From Reyranella sp. (lineage in GTDB: Bacteria; Pseudomonadota; Alphaproteobacteria; Reyranellales; Reyranellaceae), in the NCBI GenBank assembly GCA_019750135.1, contig JAIEOV010000020.1, forward strand, positions 1-49,121: a stretch of 49,121 nucleotides of DNA, given 5' to 3'. Both the position numbers and the translations under genes were made by a program. Below are positions 9,004-16,908 of the stretch, in pieces. The notes below the pieces were generated by a model. That model was not told the origin of the DNA. It saw nothing but the letters and a program-made list of their open reading frames with translations, and made no database searches. How positions within the stretch are numbered: position 1 is the first letter of the stretch; the number at the start of each line of letters is the position of its first letter.

Positions 9004-12000
9004 ATGACGTCGCTTGTCGGTAATCTGGGTGGTACCGCCGGTTTTGGCGAAAACGTGCTTCCGGCCAATGACGACGGATCAACGCCGTTCATCGACGTGA
9101 CATCGGTCTTCGGCGTGCAAGGCCTGAACTTCTTCGGCCATAACTACACCGGCTTCTATATCAACAATAACGGCAGCGTGACCTTCACCGCGCCGTCCAG
9201 CAGCTTCACGCCGACTGCACTCACGGGTTCGACCAGCAATCCCGTCATCGCTCCTTTCTGGGCCGACGTCGACACACGGGGAGGACACGCAACGCCGACG
9301 CCCGGCGGCACGTCGACCGGCTCGAACCTGGTCTACTATGACCTCGATTCGCCCAACGGCGTGTTTACCGCAACCTGGGACGATGTCGGGTACTACAGTA
9401 GCCAGACCAACAAGCTGAACGCCTTCCAGCTCCAACTGATCAACGAGGGGAACGGCGACTTCGACATCGTCTTCCGCTACGAGAATGTCGACTGGACGAC
9501 GGGCAGCGCCTCCGGCGGCAGCAACGGCCTGGGTGGTACAGCGGCCAGGGCCGGCTACAGCTCGGGCAATGGCACCAATTATTTCGAGCTACCGCAATCC
9601 GGCAATCAGGCGGATCTGCTCGCTCTGGAGACCGCCAGCAACAGAGGCATACCGGGCATTTTCATCTTCGAGGTGCGCAGCGGCGTCCCGGCGGTGTCGG
9701 TCTCGGTGGGCGACGCGTCCAGCACCGAAGGCAACGGCCCGGGCTCCCACACCATCACCATTCCGGTCGTCCTGACCCAGCCCTCCTCCTCGACGATCAC
9801 CATCCACTACACGACCGCGGACGGCAGTGCCCATGCGGGAGAGGACTATGTCGCCCAAAGCGGCACCCTCACCTTTGCCCCTGGGGTGACGCAGCAGGAC
9901 ATCGTCGTTGCCATCAACGGCGACACGGTTGCCGAAGGCGACGAGACCTTCACCGTCACCCTGTCCAATCCGTCAGGGAGCGTGTCGATCCTCGACGGCA
10001 CCGCAACGGCCACGATTGTCAGCGACGACATCGACGCGACCCTGTCGATCGCCGCGACCAGCGCCGACCATGGAGAGGGACAGTCGGGCAACGCGCCGTT
10101 CCTCTTCACCGTGACCCGCACCGGCGATACGAGCGGCACCGCGACGGCCCACTGGGCCGTCACCGGCGCAGCGGTCAATGGTGGAGACTTCGCAGACGGC
10201 ATCCTGCCGTCCGGCGTCGTGAGCTTCGCCGCCGGCGAAATATCGAAGGTCATCGAGATCGACGTCGCCGGCGACAGCCAGGTCGAGGCGGACGAAACCT
10301 TCTCGGTGACCCTGTCCCAGCCCGGCGCCAACACGGTTATCGGCACCGCCTCGGCGAGCGGCACGATCCGCAACGACGACGCCGCGCTGTCGATCGCCGC
10401 CGTCAGCGCCGACAAAGTCGAAGGAGACGTGGGAGCCACGGCTTTCACCTTCACGGTCACCCGCACCGGCGATACCACCAGCGCAGCCAGCGTCGACTGG
10501 GCGGTGAGCGGCACCGCGGTCTCCGCCTCCGACTTCATCCCCTCGGACGGCTTGCTGAGCTATGCCGACCTGTATTCCTATCTGGCCTCTTTGTTCGAGG
10601 CCATCTCTCCCGGCTTCTCATCCACCAACAACATCTATTCCTATCTGGGCAATCTGTTCGAGGCCTTTCCGGGCGGCGGTCCCGTCTCGGGCGATGGCCT
10701 GCCTTCCGGCACCGTGAGCTTCGCCGCCGGAGAGACCTCCAAGACGATCACCGTCTGGGCCCTCGGCGAAATGGTCGTGGAAGAGGACGAGAGCTTTTCG
10801 GTCACCTTGTCCAATGCCAGCGCAGGAACCGTCATCGACACGGGGTCGGCCGTCGGTACGATTCGCAATGACGACGACGAGCCCGAGACTTTCGAGGACG
10901 TCGCCGCAAGCCTGATGGGCGGGGTGGTCAGCCAGTTCTTCCTGGGCGGCGGCGACGGACCGTCGTTGAAGTACGCCGGCGCCGACGTTGCCGCCGGCAC
11001 GTTCGCGGCTTGGACGCCGCTCGCAATGCAGGAGGCCGGGAACGGGTACCATGTCGTCTGGAAGAACGGCACGGCCGACCAGTACATCCTGTGGAACGTC
11101 GACGGCGACGGCAACTGGACGAGCCAGACGGGGATCTTGTCCGGGTCCGATATGGCGCTGCAAACGGCCGAGTTGGCCTTCCAGCAGGACTTCAATGCCG
11201 ACGGTACGATCGGCCTGATCACCACGCCAATCGAGACGTCGGGCGCGACGCGGCTGGATCAGGTGGCCAATGAGTTCTTCCTGCGCGACGGCGGTGGCGA
11301 CGGACCGTCGCTGAAATATGCAGGCGCCGACGTCCTCGCCGGCCAGTTCGGCGGCTGGACGCCGCTCGGAGCGGAGACGGCGGGCAGCGGCTACGAGATC
11401 GTCTGGAAGAACGGCAACGCCGACCAATACATCCTGTGGACCGTCGACGGCGGCGGCCACTGGACGAGCCAGTCGGCCGTGGTGTCGGGCTCCGATCTGT
11501 CGCTCGAAACGGCCGAGCTGGCCTTCCATCAGGATTTCAATGCCGACGGCACGATCGGCCTGATCACGGCGGCAATCGAAACGTCGGGCGCGACGCGGTT
11601 GGATCAGGTGGCCAACGCGTTCTTCCTGCACGACGGTGGCGGCAGCGGGCCGTCGCTGAAATATGCCGGCGCCGACGTCGTCGCCGGCCAGTTCGGCGCC
11701 TGGACGCCGCTCGGGGCGGAGAAGACGGAAAGCGGCTACCAGGTCGTCTGGAAGAACGGCAATGCCGACCAGTACATCCTGTGGACCGTCGACAGCGCAG
11801 GCCACTGGACGAGCCAGTCTGCCGTGGTGTCAGGCTCCAGCCTGTCGCTCCAGACGTCCGAGCTCGCCTTCCAGCAGGATTTCAACGCCGACGGTATGAT
11901 CGGCCTCAGGACGACGTCGATCGAAAAGTCGGGCGACACACGTCTCGATCAGGTGGCCAACGAGTTCTTCCTGCGCAACGGCGAGGGCAACGGACCATCC

Positions 12001-12252
12001 TTGAAGTACGCCGGTGCCGACGTCGTCGCCGGCCAGTTCGGCGCCTGGACGCCGCTCGGGGCGGAGAAGACGGCCGATGGCTACGAAGTGGCTTGGAAGA
12101 ACGGTGCCGCCGACCAGTACGTGATCTGGGACGTCGACGCCCACGGCAACGCCAAGGGCATGACCGACATCCTCTCCGGTGCGAGTCCCGTCCTGGAGGT
12201 CATGGAATCCCATTTCCATCAGGACCTGAACCACGACGGCATCATCGGTTAG
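9004..12252 (+). CDS. Large exported protein: nidogen-like domain, three Calx-beta domains, four C-terminal repeats
   Basis: A 1082-residue acidic protein. Residues about 10-222 form a nidogen-like (NIDO) domain, with LPANDDGSTPFIDVT, FFGHNYTGFYINNNGSVTF and a later VYYDLDSPNGVFTATWDDVGYY-like region. Calx-beta domains span about 229-343, 346-459 and 461-626, each ending in a DET/DES-FSVTLS stretch and an IRNDD or VSDD motif that in this family binds calcium. The third is split by an insertion near 517-562. Residues 627-1082 hold four repeats of 113-115 residues with FFL...GPSLKYAGADV, VWKNG.ADQYI.W and a QDFNADGTIG EF-hand-like loop. No N-terminal signal peptide and no GGxGxD RTX repeats are visible, so export by a type I system is only an inference. 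Likely a surface or matrix adhesin. Confidence 0.88.
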   Translation: MTSLVGNLGGTAGFGENVLPANDDGSTPFIDVTSVFGVQGLNFFGHNYTGFYINNNGSVTFTAPSSSFTPTALTGSTSNPVIAPFWADVDTRGGHATPTPGGTSTGSNLVYYDLDSPNGVFTATWDDVGYYSSQTNKLNAFQLQLINEGNGDFDIVFRYENVDWTTGSASGGSNGLGGTAARAGYSSGNGTNYFELPQSGNQADLLALETASNRGIPGIFIFEVRSGVPAVSVSVGDASSTEGNGPGSHTITIPVVLTQPSSSTITIHYTTADGSAHAGEDYVAQSGTLTFAPGVTQQDIVVAINGDTVAEGDETFTVTLSNPSGSVSILDGTATATIVSDDIDATLSIAATSADHGEGQSGNAPFLFTVTRTGDTSGTATAHWAVTGAAVNGGDFADGILPSGVVSFAAGEISKVIEIDVAGDSQVEADETFSVTLSQPGANTVIGTASASGTIRNDDAALSIAAVSADKVEGDVGATAFTFTVTRTGDTTSAASVDWAVSGTAVSASDFIPSDGLLSYADLYSYLASLFEAISPGFSSTNNIYSYLGNLFEAFPGGGPVSGDGLPSGTVSFAAGETSKTITVWALGEMVVEEDESFSVTLSNASAGTVIDTGSAVGTIRNDDDEPETFEDVAASLMGGVVSQFFLGGGDGPSLKYAGADVAAGTFAAWTPLAMQEAGNGYHVVWKNGTADQYILWNVDGDGNWTSQTGILSGSDMALQTAELAFQQDFNADGTIGLITTPIETSGATRLDQVANEFFLRDGGGDGPSLKYAGADVLAGQFGGWTPLGAETAGSGYEIVWKNGNADQYILWTVDGGGHWTSQSAVVSGSDLSLETAELAFHQDFNADGTIGLITAAIETSGATRLDQVANAFFLHDGGGSGPSLKYAGADVVAGQFGAWTPLGAEKTESGYQVVWKNGNADQYILWTVDSAGHWTSQSAVVSGSSLSLQTSELAFQQDFNADGMIGLRTTSIEKSGDTRLDQVANEFFLRNGEGNGPSLKYAGADVVAGQFGAWTPLGAEKTADGYEVAWKNGAADQYVIWDVDAHGNAKGMTDILSGASPVLEVMESHFHQDLNHDGIIG
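10894..12249 (+). repeat. Four tandem in-frame repeats (339-345 bp period)
   Basis: Units start near 10894, 11233, 11578 and 11923; the spacing of the conserved Phe-Phe-Leu codons is 339, 345 and 345 bp. The two middle units are nearly identical at the DNA level, including gaccaatacatcctgtgg/gaccagtacatcctgtgg and the segment after it. The last unit is shortened and more diverged, ending with the gene. This points to recent unit duplication or homogenisation. Confidence 0.9.
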
Positions 12253-12694
12253 CGCGCCAGCGCTCGCGCTTCGGGCCGTTGTCGTAGGTCGTCGCCAGGA
12301 CATGGCCCAGCTTGAATTCGAAGAAGACGTGCCGCTCGGCGGCCGTGTAGCCTGCTGCCGCAGCCCAACCGACCGCCGCGCTGCGCCGCGTGGGGTCGGT
12401 GATCTCTTCTGCCTGCCCGGTGATATAGAACTCGCCGCCGCCGCCTTCATTGTCCTCGACGGTGCAATGCAGGGCATAGCGCGCGTCGCGCCGCAAGTCG
12501 GCGACCTTCAGCGACGTCGGTTCCATGTAGATGGCGAGACAGCCCATGCCGATGAACGGCGACACGGGATGGACGCGCGGCGAGCCGTCGGCACGAATCG
12601 TGGCGAGATAGGCGATGCGCCGTTCGAGCCTGCGGCGACCGAACGCTTCGAGTCCCGGCGCTTCGGCGGCGAACTCGGCCCAGCTTCGCATCAT
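12242..12694 (-). CDS. Pyridoxamine 5'-phosphate oxidase family (FMN-binding split barrel) protein
   Basis: A 150-residue protein, MMRSWAEFAAEAPGLEAFG..., with RIAYLATIRADGSPRVHPVSP, the conserved first strands of the PPOX/FMN split-barrel fold, then LRRDARYALHCTVED and GGEFYITGQAEEI. Members bind FMN, F420 or haem, and many are reductases of unknown substrate. The ATG overlaps the TGA of the upstream nitronate monooxygenase gene (ATGA), so the two are translationally coupled. Its 3' end overlaps the 3' end of the convergent repeat-protein gene by 11 bases. Specific substrate not inferable. Confidence 0.85.
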   Translation of the reverse strand: MMRSWAEFAAEAPGLEAFGRRRLERRIAYLATIRADGSPRVHPVSPFIGMGCLAIYMEPTSLKVADLRRDARYALHCTVEDNEGGGGEFYITGQAEEITDPTRRSAAVGWAAAAGYTAAERHVFFEFKLGHVLATTYDNGPKRERWRANR

Positions 12695-13650
12695 CCGGCC
12701 TGGACCATCCTGGCGCCGCTCGCCAGCACGGATGCCGCCTCGTCGACGATGCGCTCGATCAGTTCCACCGCGGACGGCACGTCCTTCACCAGGTCGACAC
12801 CCTCGCCCGCCCAGATCACACGAGAGGAGAAATCGGCGAGATAGCCCTTCTCCGCGTCTGCCCGTTGGGCCTGAAGCTGCTCCTCGTTGCCATGCCAGCG
12901 TTGATAAAAGTCGTTCTTCAACGCCCGGCCCGGATACTGCGCCGGCCACGGCGCGCCGCGGACGATGTCGAACACCCGCGTCTGCGCCGTCTCGTCGCCG
13001 CCCGAGGCGGTCACGCGGGATTTCATGGCGTCATCCCACAGCGATTCCTTGGTCGCAGTGAAGCGCGTGCCCATCGACACGCCCGATCCGCCCAGGCTGA
13101 GCACCGCCGCCAGGCCGCGGCCGTCGGCGATGCCGCCCGCCGCAACGACCGGGATCGAGCCGGCAATATCGACCACGGCCGGCACGAAGCCCATGGTGCC
13201 GCGGGTCGTGCCCGAATGGCCGCCGGCATCGCGTCCCTGGGCGATGATGACGTCGACGCCGAGGCGCGCGGCCTGCTCGGCCTCGGCCAGCGTCTGCACC
13301 TGGCAGATCGTCTTGGCGCCGGCGTCGCGGACCTGCGGCACGTACGGCGCGGGATCGCCGAACGACAGCATGATCGCCATCGGCTTGGCGTCGAGCGCGG
13401 CGCGCAGGGCCTCGGGCTTGGCATCGAGCGCCCAGGTGATGAAGCCCACGCCGACGCGCGCGTTGCCGGCGGCCAAAAGCTCGCGCGAGACGGTGGCGGC
13501 GTCGGCATAGCCCGAGCCGACCAGGCCGAGGCCGCCCGCATTGGTAACGGCGGCGGCGAGCTTGCCGCCGGCCGCCGAACCCATCGGCGCCAAAAAGATG
13601 GGATGGGTGATGCCGAGCGCACGGGTCAGCGCGGTTTCGATCCTGGCCAT
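12691..13650 (-). CDS. Nitronate monooxygenase / 2-nitropropane dioxygenase-like flavoprotein
   Basis: A 319-residue TIM-barrel flavoprotein. It has the family's IFLAPMGSAAGGKLAAAV opening, the GRDAGGHSG loop with the catalytic-site histidine, then IPVVAAGGIADGRGLAAVLSLG and GVSMGTRFTATKES, which bind FMN phosphate. Family members oxidise nitronates such as propionate 3-nitronate, or act as NAD(P)H:quinone reductases. It is the middle gene of a three-gene operon: 10 bases separate it from the VOC gene upstream, and it overlaps the PPOX-fold gene downstream. A flavoprotein next to a flavin-fold partner suggests a shared detoxification role (inference). Confidence 0.92.
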   Translation of the reverse strand: MARIETALTRALGITHPIFLAPMGSAAGGKLAAAVTNAGGLGLVGSGYADAATVSRELLAAGNARVGVGFITWALDAKPEALRAALDAKPMAIMLSFGDPAPYVPQVRDAGAKTICQVQTLAEAEQAARLGVDVIIAQGRDAGGHSGTTRGTMGFVPAVVDIAGSIPVVAAGGIADGRGLAAVLSLGGSGVSMGTRFTATKESLWDDAMKSRVTASGGDETAQTRVFDIVRGAPWPAQYPGRALKNDFYQRWHGNEEQLQAQRADAEKGYLADFSSRVIWAGEGVDLVKDVPSAVELIERIVDEAASVLASGARMVQAG

Positions 13651-13660
13651 GACGGTCTCC

Positions 13661-14053
13661 CTATATCTCGGCGTAGATTTCCAGGACGTTGCCGTCGGGA
13701 TCGCGGAAGAACACGGTGCGATGGCCGAATGGCTGGTCGGTCACCGGCAGCACCATCTTCACGCCCCTGCCCTCCAGCAGCTCGGCGCACTTCGCGACCT
13801 CGGCCGGCGGCACGCGAAAGGCGAGCTGCAGGCAAAGGTTGCCGTCCGGCGGCGGCACGTCCTTGAAGCGGCCGCCATAGACCGTGAGCGCCAGCCGGTT
13901 CGCGCCCAAGCCGAACTCGATCCAGGTCTCGCTCAGCACGTTGATGACGGGGAACTCCATCACCTTCTCGTAGAAGTGCCGCATGGCCGGCAGGTCGCGC
14001 GCGTAGATCACCGTGTAGTCGAGCTGGCGGATATGGCTGAGGGCGTTCGTCAT
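13661..14053 (-). CDS. VOC family (glyoxalase/dioxygenase-fold) protein
   Basis: A 130-residue single-domain protein. It carries both beta-alpha-beta-beta-beta halves of the vicinal oxygen chelate fold: LDYTVIYARDLPAMRHFYEKVMEF at the start and GHRTVFFRDPDGNVLEIYAEI at the end. The last glutamate of the FxDPDGNxxE motif is the usual metal ligand. Possible roles include glyoxalase, extradiol dioxygenase-like activity or resistance proteins. The start at 14053 (MTNALSHIR) gives the usual family length; an alternative ATG at 14065 would add four residues. First gene of the operon with nitronate monooxygenase and the PPOX-fold protein. Confidence 0.88.
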   Translation of the reverse strand: MTNALSHIRQLDYTVIYARDLPAMRHFYEKVMEFPVINVLSETWIEFGLGANRLALTVYGGRFKDVPPPDGNLCLQLAFRVPPAEVAKCAELLEGRGVKMVLPVTDQPFGHRTVFFRDPDGNVLEIYAEI

Positions 14054-14107
14054 GATCCGATGCATAGCACGCACGCGGTGCCTTCCCGCAAAAGAGATGG
14101 CATTCTG

Positions 14108-14656
14108 ATGGCCGAGATCTTTTCGGGGGCGGTGATGGCTGACGACACGAACAAGGCCCAGGCGAGCCTGGACCAAGTGGTGACCAACCTCATCAACCGT
14201 TACTCGGTCATCGGCGGTGTCTTCGTTGCCCTGATCGGCGCCGGCTGGACGCTCTATACCTGGGACGAAATCGCCGTTCGCGAATCACAGAAGCCCTTCC
14301 TGGAGAAGCAGCTCCAGTACTATGTCGAGGCATCGAAGGTGGCGGCGAAGCTCGCGATCCTGCCGCTGCAGTCGCCGGCCGGCACCGCGCCGGAGGAGAC
14401 CTGGGACTGGGCGAAGCAGCGCTTCTGGGAGCTGCACTGGGGCGAGCTCGTCGTGGTCGAGGACAAGGACGTCAGGCTGGCCATGGCGCAGTTCGGCCGA
14501 CAGGTGAGCGAGGTCGAGAAATGCCGGCCCCGCATCGAGGAGTGCCTCGACGCCCAGGCCCGGTTGAAGTCCCTGTCTCTCGATCTGTCGCGAGCGATCA
14601 GGGCGTCGATCCAGAGCAGCTGGGGCTACAACCTGCCGAGCGCCGATCCCAAGTAG
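14108..14656 (+). CDS. Small membrane-anchored protein of unknown function
   Basis: A 182-residue protein with one clear membrane helix at about residues 40-58 (VIGGVFVALIGAGWTLYTW), followed by a mostly helical, charged C-terminal domain. It has a tryptophan-rich WDWAKQRFWELHWGEL segment and a paired-cysteine CRPRIEEC near residue 145. I do not recognise the family. An internal ATG at 14135 with gggggcgg upstream is an equally good start and would remove nine residues. The gene converges with the dehydrogenase gene, with two bases between the stops, and diverges from the VOC operon. Confidence 0.75.
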   Translation: MAEIFSGAVMADDTNKAQASLDQVVTNLINRYSVIGGVFVALIGAGWTLYTWDEIAVRESQKPFLEKQLQYYVEASKVAAKLAILPLQSPAGTAPEETWDWAKQRFWELHWGELVVVEDKDVRLAMAQFGRQVSEVEKCRPRIEECLDAQARLKSLSLDLSRAIRASIQSSWGYNLPSADPK

Positions 14657-14658
14657 GC

Positions 14659-15735
14659 TCAGTCGTTGGCGCCCTCGACCGCTGCGATGACGGCGGCCGT
14701 GACGTCGGCGGTGCGCGCGGTGCCGCCGAGATCGGGCGTGTGGTAGCGCTTGTCGGCGGTGACGCGCTCGATCGCGCGCATCAAGCGGGCGCCCGCCGCG
14801 GCTTCGCCGAGATGGTCCAACATCATGACAGCCGACCAGAAGGTGCCGACGGGATTGGCGATGCCCTTGCCCATGATGTCGAAGGCCGAGCCGTGGATCG
14901 GCTCGAACATCGAGGGGAAGCTGCGCTCGGGATTGAGGTTGGCCGTGGGCGCGATGCCGAGCGAGCCCGCCAGTGCCGCGGCCAGGTCGGACAGGATGTC
15001 GGCATGCAGGTTGGTCGCCACCACCGTGTCGATCGACTGCGGCTTGATCACCATGCGCATGGTCATGGCGTCGACCAGCATCTTGTCCCAGGTGACGTCG
15101 GGAAACTCACGGGCGATCTCGACCGCGATCTCGTCCCACATCACCATGGCGTGGCGCTGGGCGTTGGACTTGGTGACGACGGTCAGCAGCTTGCGCGGCC
15201 TGGACTGCGCCAGCCGGAAGGCGAAGCGCATGATGCGCTCGACGCCGGGCCGAGTGAACATGGCGACGTCGGTGGCGGCTTCGAGCGGCGACCCCTGATG
15301 AACGCGGCCGCCGACGCCGGCGTACTCGCCTTCCGAGTTCTCGCGCACGATCACCCAGTCGAGCTCCTTGTCGTTGACGTGGCGCAACGGCGAGGTGATG
15401 CCGGGCAGCACGCGCGTCGGCCGGACGTTGGCGTACTGGTCGAACGGCTGGCAGATGGCGAGGCGCAGACCCCACAGGGTGATGTGGTCGGGAATATCGG
15501 GGTGGCCCGCCGAGCCGAACAGGATGGCGTCGTGCTTGCGGATCAGGTCGCGCCCGTTCCCCGGCATCATGCGGCCATGCTTCTTGTAGTACTCGCCGCC
15601 CCAGTCGAAGTGATCGACCTTGAAGGCGAAGGTGCCTTCGCGCTTGGCCAGGGCCTGCAGCACCTCGACACCGGCGGAGATCACTTCGGTGCCGATGCCG
15701 TCGCCGGGGATCGCTGCGATCGTGTAGTTCTTCAT
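14659..15735 (-). CDS. Tartrate/D-malate-type dehydrogenase (isopropylmalate dehydrogenase superfamily)
   Basis: A 358-residue enzyme with the beta-decarboxylating dehydrogenase signature: IAAIPGDGIGTEV at the N-terminus, the substrate-binding VIVRENSEGEYAGVGGR, the catalytic lysine in VTKSNAQRH, and metal-binding aspartates in VDAMTMRMV and ATNLHADILSDLAAAL. GSLGIAPTANL and FEPIHGSAFDIMGKGIANP complete the NAD site. The WGLRLAICQPFDQYANVRP region and the spacing match the TtuC/DmlA subgroup acting on tartrate or D-malate better than LeuB. The start at 15735 has aaagg upstream. It follows the LacI-type gene by 28 bases and is probably co-transcribed with it. Confidence 0.9.
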   Translation of the reverse strand: MKNYTIAAIPGDGIGTEVISAGVEVLQALAKREGTFAFKVDHFDWGGEYYKKHGRMMPGNGRDLIRKHDAILFGSAGHPDIPDHITLWGLRLAICQPFDQYANVRPTRVLPGITSPLRHVNDKELDWVIVRENSEGEYAGVGGRVHQGSPLEAATDVAMFTRPGVERIMRFAFRLAQSRPRKLLTVVTKSNAQRHAMVMWDEIAVEIAREFPDVTWDKMLVDAMTMRMVIKPQSIDTVVATNLHADILSDLAAALAGSLGIAPTANLNPERSFPSMFEPIHGSAFDIMGKGIANPVGTFWSAVMMLDHLGEAAAGARLMRAIERVTADKRYHTPDLGGTARTADVTAAVIAAVEGAND

Positions 15736-15763
15736 CTCGTTGCCTTTCGTCGACCAGTCGTCG

Positions 15764-16813
15764 TCATGACAATGCTTTGGGTGGGGCGCAAGAGTCACGC
15801 AGCACGAGGTCGACTGGCAACAGGGCCGTCGATTGGACTCCACCGCCCTCGCCACGCAGGCGCTGCAGCAGCAGCTCGGCGGCGGCGCGCCCGACATCTT
15901 CCATGCTCCAGCGCAGCGCCGTGATCGCGGGCGTGTGCACGGCGGCGAGGTCGGTGTCCCCGACCGAGAGCACCGACAGATCGGCAGGCACGGAAAGCCG
16001 GAGGTCGCGGGCCGCGCGCAGCACGCCGGCCAGGATTCGCGTGCCGAGCGCGACGATCGCCGTCGGCCGCTGCTTGCCGCGCAACAGAGCCAGCGCATCG
16101 GCCTGGGCGAAGTCCATGGGCGAGGCCTGAATGCGGACCTCGGCGCCGGCTGGGTCGATGCCCGCCGCGGCGAACTCCTCGCGGAAGCCCGCGATGCGCT
16201 CACGGCTCGGTCGCATGCCGGCGTTGGCCGTCAGCAGGGCGATGCGCCGATGACCCAGCCCGAGCAGATAGCGGGTCGCGGCCCGCGCCCCACCGCGGTG
16301 GTCCACCAGGACGGCCGGCCAGTGCCTGTCAGCGCCGCCTTCCGGCGGATCGCGGTCGACGATGATGACGGGCGTGCCGGCGGCGGCGAGGTCGCGCCAG
16401 GTCTTGTCGTTGGCGTTGCTGCCGGGCGCCACCAGCATGCCGTCGGTCCGCCGGCCGCGGAACTCGGCCGCGGCCGCGCGCTCGCGGCCGGGGTCGCTGG
16501 CCGTGTTGACGACGGCGAGCAGATAGCCCGCCTCGCGCAGGCGCGCCTCTGCGGCTTGCACGATTCCGGCGTTGAGAGGATTGGCGCTGTCGGAGACCAG
16601 GCAGCCCACGAGGCCGCTGGTGCGCGTGCGCAGGCTGCGCGCCAGGAAGTCGGGCTGGTAGCCCAGCCGGTCCGCGGCGGCCGCGACGTCCCGCGCCACG
16701 CGGGCGCTGACGTTCTTGCCGCCGTTCAGTGCGCGTGAAACCGAGCTCAGCGAGACGCCCGCCGCGTGGGCTACGTCGCGGATCGTGATCTTGGAAACGT
16801 TTTCCTCGTTCAT
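15764..16813 (-). CDS. LacI family transcriptional regulator
   Basis: A 349-residue regulator. The N-terminal helix-turn-helix reads KITIRDVAHAAGVSLSSVSRALNGG, followed by the hinge helix QPDFLARSLRTRTSG. The rest is a periplasmic-binding-protein-like effector domain (GLVGCLVSDSANPLNAG, GTPVIIVDRDPPEGG, GHRRIALLTANAG). It is divergent from the binding-protein gene at 16909 and upstream of the dehydrogenase. Two LacI-family operator matches lie at 16792-16805 (inside its own first codons) and 16859-16872, which suggests it controls both directions and itself. The effector may be a carboxylate or sugar acid linked to the dehydrogenase (inference). The start at 16813 avoids an unlikely 20-residue extension from 16873. 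Confidence 0.93.
   Translation of the reverse strand: MNEENVSKITIRDVAHAAGVSLSSVSRALNGGKNVSARVARDVAAAADRLGYQPDFLARSLRTRTSGLVGCLVSDSANPLNAGIVQAAEARLREAGYLLAVVNTASDPGRERAAAAEFRGRRTDGMLVAPGSNANDKTWRDLAAAGTPVIIVDRDPPEGGADRHWPAVLVDHRGGARAATRYLLGLGHRRIALLTANAGMRPSRERIAGFREEFAAAGIDPAGAEVRIQASPMDFAQADALALLRGKQRPTAIVALGTRILAGVLRAARDLRLSVPADLSVLSVGDTDLAAVHTPAITALRWSMEDVGRAAAELLLQRLRGEGGGVQSTALLPVDLVLRDSCAPPKALS
16792..16805. promoter_or_regulatory. Candidate LacI-family operator O2
   Basis: TGGAAACGTTTTCC matches the LacI/PurR-family consensus TGNAANCGNTNNCA at every specified base except the last. It lies within the first codons of the LacI-type gene, 67 bp from the second candidate site. Confidence 0.5.
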
Positions 16814-16858
16814 TTGACGGCAACTATTGACTCCGATGATCGGAGTGGCAAGCTCGAC

Positions 16859-16872
16859 TGGAAACGATTTCA
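16859..16872. promoter_or_regulatory. Candidate LacI-family operator O1
   Basis: TGGAAACGATTTCA matches the consensus TGNAANCGNTNNCA at all specified positions, including the central CG. It lies between the divergent regulator and binding-protein genes, 36 bases before the ATG at 16909, where a bound repressor would block the binding-protein promoter. Confidence 0.65.
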
Positions 16873-16908
16873 TAAGCCGTCACAAACGGCATCGAGGGAA
16901 GGGAAACC

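Noticed and set aside
10894..12249. CRISPR-like direct repeats
   Set aside because: The repeats are 339-345 bp, in frame and protein-coding, with no short repeat-spacer pattern.
9004..12252. RTX toxin or haemolysin-type protein
   Set aside because: No GGxGxDxxx nonapeptide repeats; the calcium motifs are Calx-beta and EF-hand-like.
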